This document shows, one piece after another, positions 1 through 12,379 of a stretch of DNA of 43,074 bases. This DNA is from Welwitschia mirabilis. Lineage: Eukaryota; Gnetophyta; Gnetopsida; Welwitschiales. Position numbers and translations under genes: made by a program. Each line of letters opens with the position of its first letter. Within the stretch, counting starts at the first letter, position 1. The notes under the pieces were generated by a model, which had not been told where the DNA came from, did no database searches, and saw only the letters and a list, made by a program, of their open reading frames with translations. The stretch spans positions 121,993,258 through 122,036,331 of the forward strand of contig JBOZIK010000001.1 in assembly GCA_051453625.1 (NCBI GenBank), given 5' to 3'.

Positions 1-3000
1 TGTGATAGGCGTACTATATTATGAATAGATATTTTCTTCCTTGTATTATGTGATTGATAGATTTTATGCATTATGAAATAAATGAACATGTGAATAAGTA
101 CATAAACTCTTACCTAGTACCAAAAATGATAATGAATAGATTTACTCTACCATGACTTTTATCTTGTTGAGATGTATAAGGACACCTTGTTCATAGCATA
201 ACTATTATTTTATTCATTAGAATTAAAGAGTTTATCTGATTATACCACATGACGATTTTGAAATTTATGCATTTATTCTTTTGATATTGTCTTGGATGAA
301 TTAAACTTACTTATGAGTCTATAAAGAATTAAGAAGAAGCTAGCATGAGGAAATGATGCATGTAATTAATTTTACTAATTAAAGTAATAAAGTTACTCAC
401 CCTAGTTAGGTGCATAAGCCATAAATATGATTTCTTTTTTTGTACTCCCATTTCACTTATTTCTCTTCCCACTTATCAATGATAAATCATGTATTATTAT
501 GATCTTGAGTTATGTGCCTTTTATTTATCTACCTATAGAGACTTTTTCCTCTCTTAGAAAAAAAAGGAGACAAGTTTAATTTTTTTTTTAGGCAAGTGCA
601 TTCCCTTGTTTTCTCTCTCTTTTTTTTGTGGAGTTTAAAGCTTAGAAGCTTGGAGCTAAGGACTCTTGAGCTTGGATCTTTATTAATCTTCAACTACCAA
701 GGGCTTACTAATCTTTTCAAGTAAGTTATTTAATCATATTATCCATATGATCTCTTTTATTGTTTTAGTAGAATGATGTAATATTACATTAGATCACTAT
801 TTATGATACATCATAAAATTATGTTATTCCCTCCCATTGGCTCTCATCAAGATGTGGGAAGATATGAAGGGTTTATTATGCTTGATGATAGAGGATATTA
901 ATGGATGATTATGACCAAGTGACCCCTTTGAGGATTTACTATATACTCAAGTATCCATGTTTATTTTGTATTAATATACATAAAAATATATTTTTTATTT
1001 ATTATGCATTAGGTCTATATATTAGGGGCAAAGTCTGATCCTCAAAAATTGTAGGGTAGTACTCCTTCATGGTAATCCTTAGGCTTATTGTAAATGATTT
1101 TGTAAATTGATTTGATTTTCCTTTCTAAATTAATTTGTATTAGTAGTATTTAGTTAAGTTATATTGCAAATAATTAGTTTGTCTAGTATACTCATTATTT
1201 TACTAATTCAAATTATTGTATAATCAATTATTGAACCTTTACTATATTTTCTTTAGTAAAAGTTAAATTTTCAGAATAGAGGCATACATTAAAGACATCA
1301 TAGTTTACTAATTAGTAAGTATAAATTAGTGAAATGTTTGCTATATGTCTAAGATTGTGTTATGATTGTGAAAATGTAAAAATAGTAATTTTTTTTTATG
1401 TGTAATAATTTTTAAGAGATTTATTTGTTAAAATAAGTTAGAAAATAAATGCAAAAACTAGTAAGTAATTAATTTATGTTTTTATAACTAATAGTTAATA
1501 TATATTAAATAATTCTAAGTTAAGATAATCGTAATAATATTCATTCCCATACTTAGATTTCATCATCAAGGTAGGTTGCATTGCATTTTTTTTATAATAC
1601 CCTTTTGACAGTGGATGTGATCATCACTCTCCTACTCTACCCATGTATGAACTTACTCTAACTTAATATCTCAAGCCCTTGACATTGATGAATCATATTA
1701 CACCATTCAAAGATGTTTGAAGAAAGCAGGGGTTATTTGTAAGCATGCATCTAGCTCACGTACCACCTGTCACCTATATTGGGGGTATATGAACGTGAAG
1801 TGTAAGCTTATAGAGTTGAGCCCAGTCATGTTTGTATAGTTTAGAACCTAAAGTATTACTAAATCACATTTAGAAGATAGCTAAATATAGAGTTAGAATG
1901 CCATTAACAGGAGTTACAACCTCCTATTTTGTTAGTTAGATATTATTCTTACACTTATCCATGTATGTTTATAGTAGGTTTACATCTCCTCAACTATTTA
2001 CAAGATATCTTTCTATGTGATGAAAAATTAAGAAGAAATTGAGGACACAAACTTATGATATCATCATTAGTTGTAAACCAAAATAACCTAGGAATTAATT
2101 CTAGATATAATAACAATATTATTTATTTTTTAAAAATATAAAAATGCTAATAAAAAAATGAACAAAATTTGATCCTAGATCTGCTATGTCTATTAGGTCA
2201 TAATATTACAGAATGAAGGAATAAAAAAGGCAAAAAAATAGTGCTTAATTAGAGTAAGAAAAGACAGGGTGTCACACTCCTAGATAAATTAGTTGTAACA
2301 TCTACATTTTTCACCTAAATACCTTAAATGTTACTCTGATATGAAAATGTAATGTCTAAGATTTCATAGCTAAGTGTTGTGAAATAATATAGCGCAGATT
2401 GTGGTTCTAATTATTTGCAAAAATTTCTACAATATCATTATGGAAAAAATTTTAAAACTATAGTTAAAGACGATAAGCAAGGTCAAGACTTTAATAGGTT
2501 TAAAGGGAGAATAAAATTTTTTTCAATAACATTCTCTTAGTTCTTATTGCCATAATAGCTAGCTAGTTCTCATGAATGATGTACTAGGATTTTCTTGTTA
2601 TTTAATCTAATGCAAAAAAGTGTCTAAGGGTAACACTGACCAAACTTGATTCGACTTTCATTTTATAATCTAATATGATAACCACTTATACTATACATCA
2701 ACTATGAAGAAGGGTTACTAATAAAGTAACCTAATTGATAATTATCTATGTGGAAAATTATAAGCTAATAGCAAAGGGAAAATGGGATATCTAAGGAAAC
2801 TATGATATAGGAGTTAAGATTAGCTCTGAATCATAAATTTTTAAGTTGTCATTATTATATAATTAATAGGTAAACTTGTTAAGTCAGATACATAAATAAG
2901 TATCTAATAGAAAATTTGCTATTTACAAAGAAATAAAATTGAATAACTAGTCTACTATATTAGAAGCCATGTTAAATTAAGTCAAGATTCCATATAAATC

Positions 3001-3239
3001 CAACATCAAGGAACTCCTGGAGTAATCAAATATTCATTTTAGCTATAAAGTTATTCAAGTATTTACTCTCTCAAAAAAAATGTAGAAATTACAAATAGCC
3101 ATAATATTAGATAAGTTTAAACTAGAGTATACAAGAAAATATCAAGTAATAGTTAACACAATAATAAAAAAGTTTTTAGGTATGGATGTTAATGATCTTT
3201 AGTGTTTAGGACTTGCATAACATCAATATGGTACATGTA
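1..3239. other. AT-rich intergenic DNA, no gene
   Basis: No open frame or familiar protein similarity was found on either strand. The stretch is strongly AT-rich with few CpG. Two spots look like worn LTR text but could not be confirmed: a segment near 610-720, and a TGTAACATC start near 2294 that follows a GTGTCACAC motif and resembles the beginning of some gypsy LTRs. Neither has a partner copy or a primer site that I could find, so neither is annotated as an element. Confidence 0.6.
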
Positions 3240-3790
3240 ACATGCATCCTCTCTTTGGATTTTTACTCTAAGAACAATTTTGAATCTTCTAGCTCTTCCT
3301 AAGATTAAGAAATTTATTTAGTACAAAATTTTTAAAGTCCTTTCTATTAGTAATCACATTAAGCATTTGGGAGTGTTAGATCAATGTTGTCCACTTTGTA
3401 ATTAAGAGGGTGATTTTCTACATTTTTTTAATTGTTTATTTACTAGAAATGCATGGAATTGTGCTTCTCTTATTCTTCCTTATATTCCCACGAATTTTAA
3501 CATCATTATTCTAGGAAATAATTGGAATTTATGCTTTTTCTATGGATTTTCATTAAACCATGCATTATTTATTTCATATGGAAGAGAAGACGTGATTTAC
3601 ACTTTACAATATAAAATTTCTCCCCTTTCTTCTTCTTGGATATATAGGAAAACTACCATATTTTTTGACTAGCATATTCTCATATTCATGCCCATGCAAT
3701 GAAGGAGCGATTACAAGTGGACTCTCTAATGAAATTAATCATGCATTGGTCTCCTTCAAATTATAGATGGCATAGTTTTTTCTCACTTTA
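3240..3790 (+). mobile_element. LINE retrotransposon relic, zinc-binding reverse-transcriptase (zf-RVT) domain
   Basis: One plus-strand frame, interrupted only by a few stops, gives the successive pieces LALPKIKKFI, QCCPLCN and then LHFFNCLFTRNAWN. This matches the C-terminal zf-RVT domain of plant L1-type LINEs: a W/L-P-P-K-I-K-x-F-I-W lead, a CPxC pair, then H-L-F-x-C-x-x-x-R-x-x-W. The metal-binding order Cys-Cys-His-Cys can still be read. No reverse transcriptase core was recognised upstream and no poly(A) end downstream, so this is a truncated, dead copy. Family assignment rests on recalled motif similarity, not a search. Confidence 0.55.
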
Positions 3791-4743
3791 TCTTTTTTTC
3801 TTTTGATATTGGACATTTTGAGTTATTAGCTACTTTTTACCTTTTGATGTTATAAATTTAATTCTTCTGATTATATTGAAACTTTTTTAAGGTCTAACAT
3901 GCCTTCTCTTCCTCCTCCAGTATTGAAAATCTCTTTATTCTCAAAATTTCTCTACTACATTTATAATTTATGAAAATTATTATTCTCATTTTTGGAATCA
4001 TATGCTAGAAGAAAATTCCTTTCATTAACATATCCTCATTAAAAATTTCTATCTTGATCTTGTTAATTATATGGTACATATCTAGATATATTCTTTTGTA
4101 ATCATAAAGCTATGTAATATGTCTCATTAAGAATTTTTATCTTTACCTTGTTAATTATATGATATCTACCTAGATATTTTCTTTTTTCCTCCTAAAGTTA
4201 TGTAATATGTATCATTAAGGATTTAAGAATTGAGCATTATCATTTCATTCTAGATTGTTATTTGTAAAATCTAGATAAAGTTTGCAACTTCTTCCTTCTT
4301 CATCCTTGAACTACCTAATGTTGCATTATGCTAATAAAATTCATCCATATAATCTTATGCTAATATTTACTTTTATTTAAAACTTTAAAGCTTTAAAATT
4401 ACATCTACTTTAAATGAAAGTTGTATAAAGTTCTCAATCAACTTTCTTTCCATTACATCCCATGAGATTATGAGATGAAATTTCAGACAACTATATTAAC
4501 TGTTTTCTTTTTCATAAAATAGCCACTATGCCTCCTAGTTAGAAGAGACAATGTTGATTTTCTAATCATTAAGAAAACTATTGATTAAAAAACATGTCTT
4601 TAATAATTCCAACCAATTTAGGATTTTTTTCTAAATTTAAATTTTCTATATGTATGTATATTAAGTAACCAGTAACTTATTGTGTTAAAGCATCTCATAT
4701 TCTTGGGAAAAATGCCTTCTTGTTCTTATTATTATTGTGATTT
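3791..4743. other. AT-rich intergenic DNA, no gene
   Basis: No coding frame or RNA gene was seen. It may include the rest of the LINE relic to its left. A short repeated phrase containing cttgttaattatatg recurs near 4054 and 4147, suggesting a local duplication of about 95 bp. Confidence 0.5.
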
Positions 4744-4857
4744 ACTAACTTGTTTAATATTTCTTCTTTCTTTCATCTTGAGACTCTAACATTAATACTC
4801 CCCTTCTTCTTACTTATGTTATCTAAATAAACTAATAAATATTTATTAAATTGAACA
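4744..4857 (+). repeat. Left copy of a ~113-bp direct repeat flanking an N gap
   Basis: The text from ctaacttgtttaatatttc up to the gap edge at 4857 recurs almost base for base immediately after the gap at 5218-5330. Only a handful of substitutions separate the two copies. The repeat is either tandem DNA that the assembler could not cross or the same locus included twice. Confidence 0.8.
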
Positions 4858-5217
4858 NNNNNNNNNNNNNNNNNNNNNNNNNNNNNNNNNNNNNNNNNNN
4901 NNNNNNNNNNNNNNNNNNNNNNNNNNNNNNNNNNNNNNNNNNNNNNNNNNNNNNNNNNNNNNNNNNNNNNNNNNNNNNNNNNNNNNNNNNNNNNNNNNNN
5001 NNNNNNNNNNNNNNNNNNNNNNNNNNNNNNNNNNNNNNNNNNNNNNNNNNNNNNNNNNNNNNNNNNNNNNNNNNNNNNNNNNNNNNNNNNNNNNNNNNNN
5101 NNNNNNNNNNNNNNNNNNNNNNNNNNNNNNNNNNNNNNNNNNNNNNNNNNNNNNNNNNNNNNNNNNNNNNNNNNNNNNNNNNNNNNNNNNNNNNNNNNNN
5201 NNNNNNNNNNNNNNNNN
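4858..5217. other. Assembly gap, 360 N
   Basis: Unsequenced stretch. It is bounded on both sides by copies of the same ~113-bp sequence. Open frames that cross it are artefacts of the N run. Confidence 0.99.
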
Positions 5218-5330
5218 TAACTTGTTTAATATTTCTTCTTTCTTGCATCTTGAGACTCTAACCTTAATACTCCCCTTCTTCTTACTTATGTTAGCTAAAT
5301 AAACTAATGAATATTTCTTCATTTGAACAC
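5218..5330 (+). repeat. Right copy of the ~113-bp direct repeat flanking the N gap
   Basis: Near-identical to 4744-4857. On the minus strand a frame from about 5439 down to the gap is open for about 74 residues and is rich in Lys, Glu and Asn. I do not recognise the product, and its openness may simply reflect AT-rich composition. Confidence 0.8.
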
Positions 5331-5449
5331 CAAATTTCTTCATTAGTAATTTCAATAAGCTTTTCTCTTTCCTTAATGTTCTATTTGAATTTGTCGTCAT
5401 CATTTTATTTGGTGTCATAGGTATTTCTTCATGCTTCAAAAATCCTTCT

Positions 5450-5715
5450 TTTAATACTAGATAATATAGAAATAGATAACAAAAGTGTATTGATTTGATT
5501 TTATTCTTTAAACAACATGAACAAACAAAGTTATGTGAAAAGATAATTATAAAAAAATAAGAATCTCACATAATTTAATATTTTTTGATCTCTCTCTAGT
5601 TTATGTCCATGAATTAAATTCATTTTAGATTATTTAAGAGTTGTAATTAAGAGACAATGCACCAACTTCCTCATTCTTAATATAAAATCAATCAATTAAA
5701 TGTTACAACATTCTC
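5450..5715 (-). mobile_element. Possible copia-type LTR start with polypurine tract
   Basis: Read on the minus strand, a purine run GAAGGGGAGA (around 5711-5720) is followed directly by TGTTGTAACA at 5710-5701. This is the usual arrangement of a polypurine tract and the TG start of a copia 3' LTR. No matching partner LTR, TATA box or CA end was located, and no pol domain could be read above 5720. Treat it as a candidate junction only. Confidence 0.25.
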
Positions 5716-7030
5716 CCCTTCAAATCTCTTAGATAATTATTAACTATTATTCTTCAAATTAAGGATTTTTCTTGTTCTTTTTCCTCTATGTTTACTCATC
5801 AAATTAGGCTTTAATTATGATTATTTGTTTTTTTCCCACTTTTATAAGATATCTCCCTTATACTTTTGATGCTTTATTAATGCATCCTTTTATGTTGATC
5901 ACCTACTTAATAAATGATAAAACTATTAAAATCACTTTAAAATTGATTGACCTACTTCTTGAACTTAGTTAACTAATTTTGTATATAACATTTCATACCT
6001 ATTATTAACTTGATCCATTAATCTTTTAGCTTGCTTACCTAACCTTATAATAATGCATCATTTTGAAACTTATATAAAACTTAGTTACTCACCATCAATC
6101 GCGAGTTGATTAACTATTGTTAATATTCAATATAAAGTCTAAAATCATGTGAAATTATGATAAATATCCTAGAAATTAATCATCCTCTATTTGAATAATA
6201 TCAATATTTCCTCTTCCATGTAAGATATATCTTATAATGGAAAGATGTTATTCATTTCCTGTATTTTATATAGTTATTTTTTATTGAGTATTTTGCATAG
6301 TGGTTTGTCTATGGCTTTGTTCTTTTCTTAAAGTTGTAATTTTTGTTTGGCTTATAGTTAATGTAATGCACAAGTATCATTCCCCTTTCCATATAGATAA
6401 TATAATTAATTATATAAAATCCATGTATGACTTACTTTGGGATGATTACTTATAAAGGACACATGTGTTTCTTGAAGATATATATATGAAGTCAAAAGAG
6501 GATGATTCAAAATCCTAGAAGTTTTTACTTGATAATTAGCCTTTTAGAAAAACACTTAACAACTATAAAGGTAAACTAGAAGCTCCTCTTAGTTTAAAGG
6601 ATTTTAAATTCTCTTTTTTATTCTTATCCTTTAATGCATCAAAATTCATTTCTTGGGTATACAAATAACTCTACTCCACAATGGAGTTTCTAAAATGCAT
6701 AAATATCAACTAGTACTTTCTTTTTTCTGACATCCTCTTTTGAAACTCCTTGTCCTTTAGAAGAAGAAAATATAAATTTTAACAAAGTAGACGAAAATAA
6801 TAACATCCATTTATTTTTAGAATTTATTTACAAAGAAACAATAGGAAAATTTAACAAGAAATCTAACTAATTAAGTAAATGTTATTGTTCTTATCTTGAA
6901 TGAAGATACCAAAGTATTAATAACTAATTACTAATGATTATTACATTGATTTATTTAATTATTAAAATAATGTTATATAGAAGGTAATAAATGATTATTA
7001 CATAGATGCTTATGATATATAAGTAAATTA
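5716..7030. other. AT-rich intergenic DNA, no gene
   Basis: No coding frame, RNA gene or clear repeat was seen. The right part (about 6870-7030) may belong to the left LTR of the following copia element, whose outer edge could not be fixed. Confidence 0.5.
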
Positions 7031-7034
7031 TTAT

Positions 7035-7512
7035 GATGTATTATGATGTATAACCTAGTTAGTAAAGTTATAGCTATAATAGTAATTTTGAATATCTCAA
7101 TTAATTGTAAAAGTGGCTTAGTAATTAATTAAATTAGGATAAAAATCCTAATAGTTAAAACCCTAATCCTATATGTATAAATACAAGTAATACCTAATAA
7201 CAAATGAGTGGCTCCCATGCTATAGTGATGTTAAATTATTTCTATCATTACTATTGTATCATGATGTTGTTAGAATAAGGATTTCTATTTTGGTCCTATA
7301 ATATTTTCTCAAACTTTCTACTTTCATTGAATTAACCCTTTTAGACTAAATTAATATTAGAATCCATCAATCTTAATAATAATATATCAAAATGAAATAG
7401 ATTAGATTTGGTGTCAATTCAGCAGATTTCATAGAATTTGAGGATAACGTAAATTTATTAAAAAGTTGTAATAATAATTTTATGTTACGAGGAATTTTTT
7501 TTTTTTTTTTTT
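7035..7512 (+). repeat. Left LTR of the copia element
   Basis: Its core aligns with 13056-13225. Shared landmarks in the same order are: ctcaattg/aattgtaaag; cttagt-attaattaaattag; taaaaa-cct; aaccctaa or a variant; a TATA-like tataaata (here near 7177, there tatataaat near 13174); and gtaatacct. A run of 20 T at 7495-7514 sits at the LTR end, next to the primer site. The start position is approximate. Confidence 0.6.
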
Positions 7513-7513
7513 T

Positions 7514-7526
7514 TGGCATCAAGGCC
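7514..7526 (+). promoter_or_regulatory. Primer binding site, initiator-Met tRNA type
   Basis: TGGCATCAAGGCC directly follows the LTR end and resembles TGGTATCAGAGCC, the usual primer site of plant copia elements, complementary to the 3' end of initiator Met tRNA. The differences are small substitutions. Its position, just inside the left LTR, supports the call. Confidence 0.45.
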
Positions 7527-7689
7527 TTTGTTAGTATTTATACACTATGATTTGTAGTTCATTTTTGAATTAAATTTTAATTTTTAGATTAATATTCCTT
7601 GATGAAAAAGGAAGGAGAATAAAGATTGGATTAAGAAAGATGTAAAATAATTAATTTTATTTTACAAAATATCATTTTGTAGTCCTAAA

Positions 7690-8400
7690 CTTCTGTAAGT
7701 ATCAAACATGAAGTCTAGCATCACATGCAACACTTGGGTGTTATGTGCCAAGGTTGGATGTTACATGTTATAATTGAACTTGATACACTAAGATTTGATA
7801 TGTTAGGAATTCTTACATATAGGCTTGATATAGCTATTAAAAGTTTATTGTTATATGTCAAAGTTAAATACAATTGTTAAAAGTTGGACATCGTATGCTA
7901 GGTTTGATATAGCCAGACTTGATATAACTACCAAAAGTTAGACATCGTATTATGAGCTTGAAGCAATTACCAAAAGTTTAACATCATAGGCTAGGCTTGA
8001 TACAACTTCAAAGTTGGGTGTTACATGTTAAGACATTGAATTTTGAGCTTGACATAGTTTGGTCTTGATGCAAATTAAACTTAATATTAGAAGGGCGTGA
8101 TACAAGTTGGGCTTAACATAGATTGTGCTTAATACAAGTTAGGCTTAATATAGACTGATATTTATATAGATTGGGCTTGACATGACTTGGCTTGACATAA
8201 TCACGAGACTAATACAACCAAGGGATTAATATAGCTAAGGGCTTAATATAACTAAAGGCTTAATATCACCAAAAGCTTAATATAGAGGGATTAATACAAT
8301 TGAGGGATTTAATATGACCAAGAGCTTATATAAGCTAAGGACTTGATATAATTAGAGACTTACTGTAATCAGGATCTTGATACACCCAGATTATGCCTCA
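7690..8400 (+). repeat. Diverged short-period tandem array in the copia leader
   Basis: Phrases of the form GGCTTAATATAACCAA or CTTGATATAG recur every ~17-25 bases over about 700 bp. Examples are gggcttaatataactaa, aggcttaatatcacc, agcttaatatag and gggattaatacaa near 8215-8310. The left half also contains longer units around aaaagttggacatcgtatg (about 40-60 bp). It lies between the primer site and the gag region, where some LTR elements carry tandem arrays. No coding frame is present. Confidence 0.75.
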
Positions 8401-8409
8401 TTCTAATCT

Positions 8410-9540
8410 TTTTAACTTTAGAGGACGATTCATTTAGTAGCATGTACAAACTTTAAGAACCCAAAAGGATTGACTTAAATGGATTTGGAATATTTAAGGA
8501 TAGTAGAAGTACTATAAAAATAGTAAAAATATCAATCAAACTCAAGAAAATGTTGGCATTATCTTAGGGGATACATTTAGCTAAGAAAGATGGTATGATG
8601 GAGTAATTTTGGTAGTTAAAGATGAATCAATGTATAGAAGTCGTTTAGAAGTGAATAACCATTTATCGCTAATAGATGATAAGGTCAAAAAAAATGGAAA
8701 GCTACTTACAAAATTTTATCTTCTTTAATAGTTTTAATTACAAATGAACATTATCATTAGATGGTGTAAAATTGTACATCCACATATGAGATTGTGCAAA
8801 CATTCAAGACATTATTTCGTAAGAAATCAATCATGGACTTTATATGCCTTCTAAATAAGAGGAAAAGTCTTCACATGAAAAGAGATAAGGCATTGGAGGT
8901 GGTTAATAAACTTAGAAGTGAATGAAATTCTCAATATGGATTACAAATAACAATGCATTGCATTAACATTTTTGATTAAGAGTGCTCAAGCTATTGTAAG
9001 ATATGACCATGTTATAAAAACATTTTTGGGTAATGAAAAATTAAAGATAATGGATTTTGAAACATAATTTAGAACATGGTGGAATATGATAAGTAATATG
9101 ATATCAACTTGTCAAGTGACATAGAAGCTACTTTTGCAAGAAATGAAGCTAACTACAATAAAAGTAGTAGCACATAAGCTTGGAAATGGAATATATGTGA
9201 AAGTAGAAGTGGTAAAATAAAACAATAAGATAAATAAGGTAATCAAAAAATATGCACTAAGATGGTGGATTTGGTAAGAAAGACAAATCCAAATAAAAGT
9301 ATATAAGATGTAGGATAAATAATTACTATGCATCCAAAGGTAGAGTTCGATATGATCAAATTTAGAAGAAAGGTAAAACACATTAGGTAGAGGAGATGTG
9401 ATAGTCATTGAATTTGCCTTTTAGTAAGAAAGAATCTACATGCTATATCAAACTGATGAAGAATAAAAATGGCAAATAACTTAGATCAAGTGGACCTTTT
9501 AATGGATTAGATAAAATCCTTTTGGTTCAAGATTGTGTAA
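8410..9540 (+). pseudogene. Copia gag region, highly decayed
   Basis: This lies between the leader array and the protease-side region, where gag is expected. Reading frames are broken throughout and only faint gag-like fragments remain. No intact zinc knuckle could be found. The call depends on position rather than on motifs. Confidence 0.4.
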
Positions 9541-10060
9541 ACATAATAGGTTATGTGAATTTAGATATGGACACTACAATAGACTATTGGATAATTAATG
9601 CCATGACAATCTAACAATGAAATTAAGAAAATACTTATTTTACATGGACATAATATTTTATTATCAAAATGGTAAATAAAAATTCATAATGAATGATGGA
9701 AATTAAAAAAATATTAGTGAAATGTCTCGATGAATTGGTTGAATAATAGTTAAGAGATGTTTTTCATATTCCTAGAATGAAGAAAAACTTATTGTCACTA
9801 AGTACATTGATCTGGAAAGGATTTGATGTCATGATGATAACAATTCATACAAGAGTAAAGGTCACTAGTGATGGTAAAACCTATGTCAAAGTCAATTGGA
9901 AGGAAAGTTGATGGACTTAAGTTACAAAGAATTGACATGTCATAAAGAAAGAAAAATTTCTCCAAGGATTGAAAAATAGACATTCTAGCATATGATAATA
10001 AAAATGAATATGTTGGAAAAGCTTTTAAAAGAAACTCTTTTTCTTGTGATACCTAACATG
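9541..10060 (+). pseudogene. Copia protease-side and pre-integrase region
   Basis: WIIN near 9588 falls where copia proteases have W-I-x-D-S-G; the catalytic Asp-Ser-Gly is lost here. From about 9755 a frame reads FHIPRMKKNLLSLSTL, the strongly conserved copia stretch V-L-Y-V-P-x-x-K-K-N-L-L-S-V-x-Q-L that follows the protease. It continues open to about 9910. A CWRGLST fragment near 10060 sits where the integrase-leading WHxRLGH motif belongs. Confidence 0.6.
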
Positions 10061-10139
10061 TGTTGGAGAGGACTTAGCACCTTAAAGAAATTTTTAAAGA
10101 TTTAAAGGTGAATAATTTTATATTAAAAATGCATTCCAG

Positions 10140-11044
10140 TATAAGAAAATAAGAAAACCATTTGAGAGTAGCAATCACCAAGTGATGAGAAAGTCAAAAT
10201 TAGCTCATTATCATGTGTGTGCATTAATGCTAATTAAAATTTTGGAAGGTGATTGTGAGTTCCTTATTGTCATTGATTATTCTTCCAAGAAGATGTGGAT
10301 AATTTGTTTTTAGTATGAGTTGTAAGTATTTGAATCTTTTCAATATTGAACAAATCAAGTGGAAAAAGATGTGGTTGCAAAATTAAGATTTATTGTATTG
10401 ATAATGAAGGGAAGTCTATTTAAAAATAATTTGGGTAGTTTTTTAAAGATGGGACAGATACACCACAGCAAAATGTGTTGAATAGGGAATTAATAACATA
10501 CTTTTTGATATGATGTGAGAACTGCTCATATGNNNNNNNNNNNNNNNNNNNNNNNNNNNNNNNNNNNNNNNNNNNNNNNNNNNNNNNNNNNNNNNNNNNN
10601 NNNNNNNNNNNNNNNNNNNNNNNNNNNNNNNNCATATGCAAGAAGTTATCTACCTAGTTGTGGAAAGACGAGTTGGATGCATACACTCAAATGTTGAATA
10701 GTTTATTAGGGAAGGATAGAAAACCACCTAATGAGCCATGGATAGGACATGCCACAAGTGTCAAGTTCTTTTAAGTGTTTGAATCACATTATTATGTATT
10801 CATCTTATCATAGAATTGTAATAAGCTTCAACTGGATGCCTAGCTAGACATGTTTGTTGGATATGAAATGAACACCAAAGATTATAGGGTATTTTTACTA
10901 GAAAAATTAAGGATCATTCCTCATCAATATGTAGTATATGTTGAATGTAAAAAGTGGCTTATTACATTGAATGAGAGAGAGAAGACCCATAAAGTAAAGC
11001 ATATAGGTAAAATATTATCTTTTTCTTTTTTTGGTATAAATTGA
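10140..11044 (+). pseudogene. Copia integrase relic
   Basis: A long in-frame piece from about 10145 reads KIRKPFES and later FLIVIDYSSKKMWI, matching the integrase lead K-x-x-R-x-P-F and the first catalytic Asp motif (F-I-D-D-x-S-R-K-T-W). IDNEG near 10396 corresponds to the second catalytic Asp (S-D-N-G-G-E-F). TDTPQQNVLNRE near 10455 corresponds to T-P-Q-Q-N-G-V-A-E-R with the third acidic residue. After a 100-N gap, MFVGYEMNTKDYRVF (from 10850) matches the conserved F-V-G-Y-x-x-x-x-K-G-Y-R end of the domain. Several stops and frame changes break it. Confidence 0.7.
10533..10632. other. Assembly gap, 100 N
   Basis: Exactly 100 N, a size often used for gaps of unknown length. The hexamer catatg occurs on both edges, so the flanks may overlap. 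It falls inside the copia integrase relic. Confidence 0.99.
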
Positions 11045-11439
11045 TATGTAGATACATGAATCTATGGAGTAGTGATCCTACCACTTACCTAGACATGAAC
11101 TTGCTTGATAATAGAATACTTAGTACCTAGAGAAAAGGGTTCATGAGTTATTTTTTCCCCTCTTTTTTTGAATTTTTAAAAGGAGTTTTTTCATGATGAT
11201 GATGTGAAAGTAAGGGTTCCTAAGTTCATTATTACAAATCAAGGATTTCATGAAGTGTAATAGCTTTTGAAGAATTTGAGACTGGATGAAGTGATGAAAT
11301 CAAAGATTTTTCAAGGAAGTGTAATATGTTAAGTAATGAAGGATAAAAACCTAATGCTAAAACTAATCCTATAGTACCTAGCTTTTAGTAGTGAATCAAT
11401 AGCATTCAAGAATACAATGAAATATCTAGAGTAAAAACA

Positions 11440-12170
11440 CACAATGAGCATAAACTATTACTCTTTAATACAAAACAACAATTGGAAGCCACTGCATTTT
11501 CCATAAGGCAAGAAAGTGATAAGGAACAAATGTGTGTTCCAAAATAAGTACAAGGCAGATGAAAAACCTAATAAGTAGAAGTCCATACTAGTTATAAAAT
11601 AAGTCATGTAGAAGCATGAAATTTACTACATAGAAGTATTTGCACCAGTGACAAAATGACATAACATTCAAAACTTGGTTGCATTAGCAACATAGGAAAA
11701 AAATGAATCATGCATCAGCTTCATGTAAAAATAGCATTCCTAAATGAAGATGTTAAGGAGGAGATTCACATGGCTCAGCCTAAATGTTTTGAGGTAAAAG
11801 AATAAGATAACAAAATGTGTATACTAAGGAAGTCATTATATAGTCTAAAGTAGTCACTATGCACATGGTACACTAAGAAAAGAAATAGCATAGTAAATAA
11901 GAGATTTGAAATATGTGAATACCATGATATTCATCCAACATTATTCATAAAACATGCAAAAGGTAAGAACACATATTGCACTATTTTTGCAAATGATATT
12001 TTAATCATTAAAGAAGATAAAAATAAAATTGTTAAAGTGAAAAATAACCTTGCAAAGCAATTTCCAATTAGAAATTTGGGATTGATGAAATGCTATTGTG
12101 GTGTACAATTGACTCCAAAATTTAGTAAAATTTTCTTGAAAATAAAAGTATATTGGTAAGGTATTAGAGA
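11440..12170 (+). pseudogene. Copia reverse transcriptase relic
   Basis: Frames in order give NKCVFQNKYKADEKP (as in K-W-V-F-K-x-K-Y-x-A-D-G), EVFAPVTK (E-T-F-A-P-V-A-R), LVALAT, IHMAQPKCFEVKE (Y-M-x-Q-P-x-G-F), then YCTIFANDILIIKE. The last is the position of the catalytic Y-V-D-D; the first Asp has become Asn. NLGLMKCYCGVQ (D-L-G-x-M-x-Y-F-L-G) follows. The order is the standard one for copia RT. Stops and frame changes make it non-functional. Confidence 0.75.
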
Positions 12171-12379
12171 AGTTTGGCTTGGATAATGCAAAAAAGTATT
12201 TGTGCTAATGGAAGAGAGTCTAAAATTAACTGCTCATGAAGAATTACCAGATGCAGATGACTTGTAGTATCATAAATTAATTATAAGCGCAATATGTATC
12301 ACCATTATTAGACCTAATGTATCAAATGCAAATGCCTGACTAAACCAAAAACACAAGAGTATAAGTATCTAAAGGGAAT

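Noticed and set aside
9112-9408. 98-codon minus-strand frame inside the copia element
   Set aside because: It is the reverse of the decayed gag region, with low-complexity hydrophobic composition.
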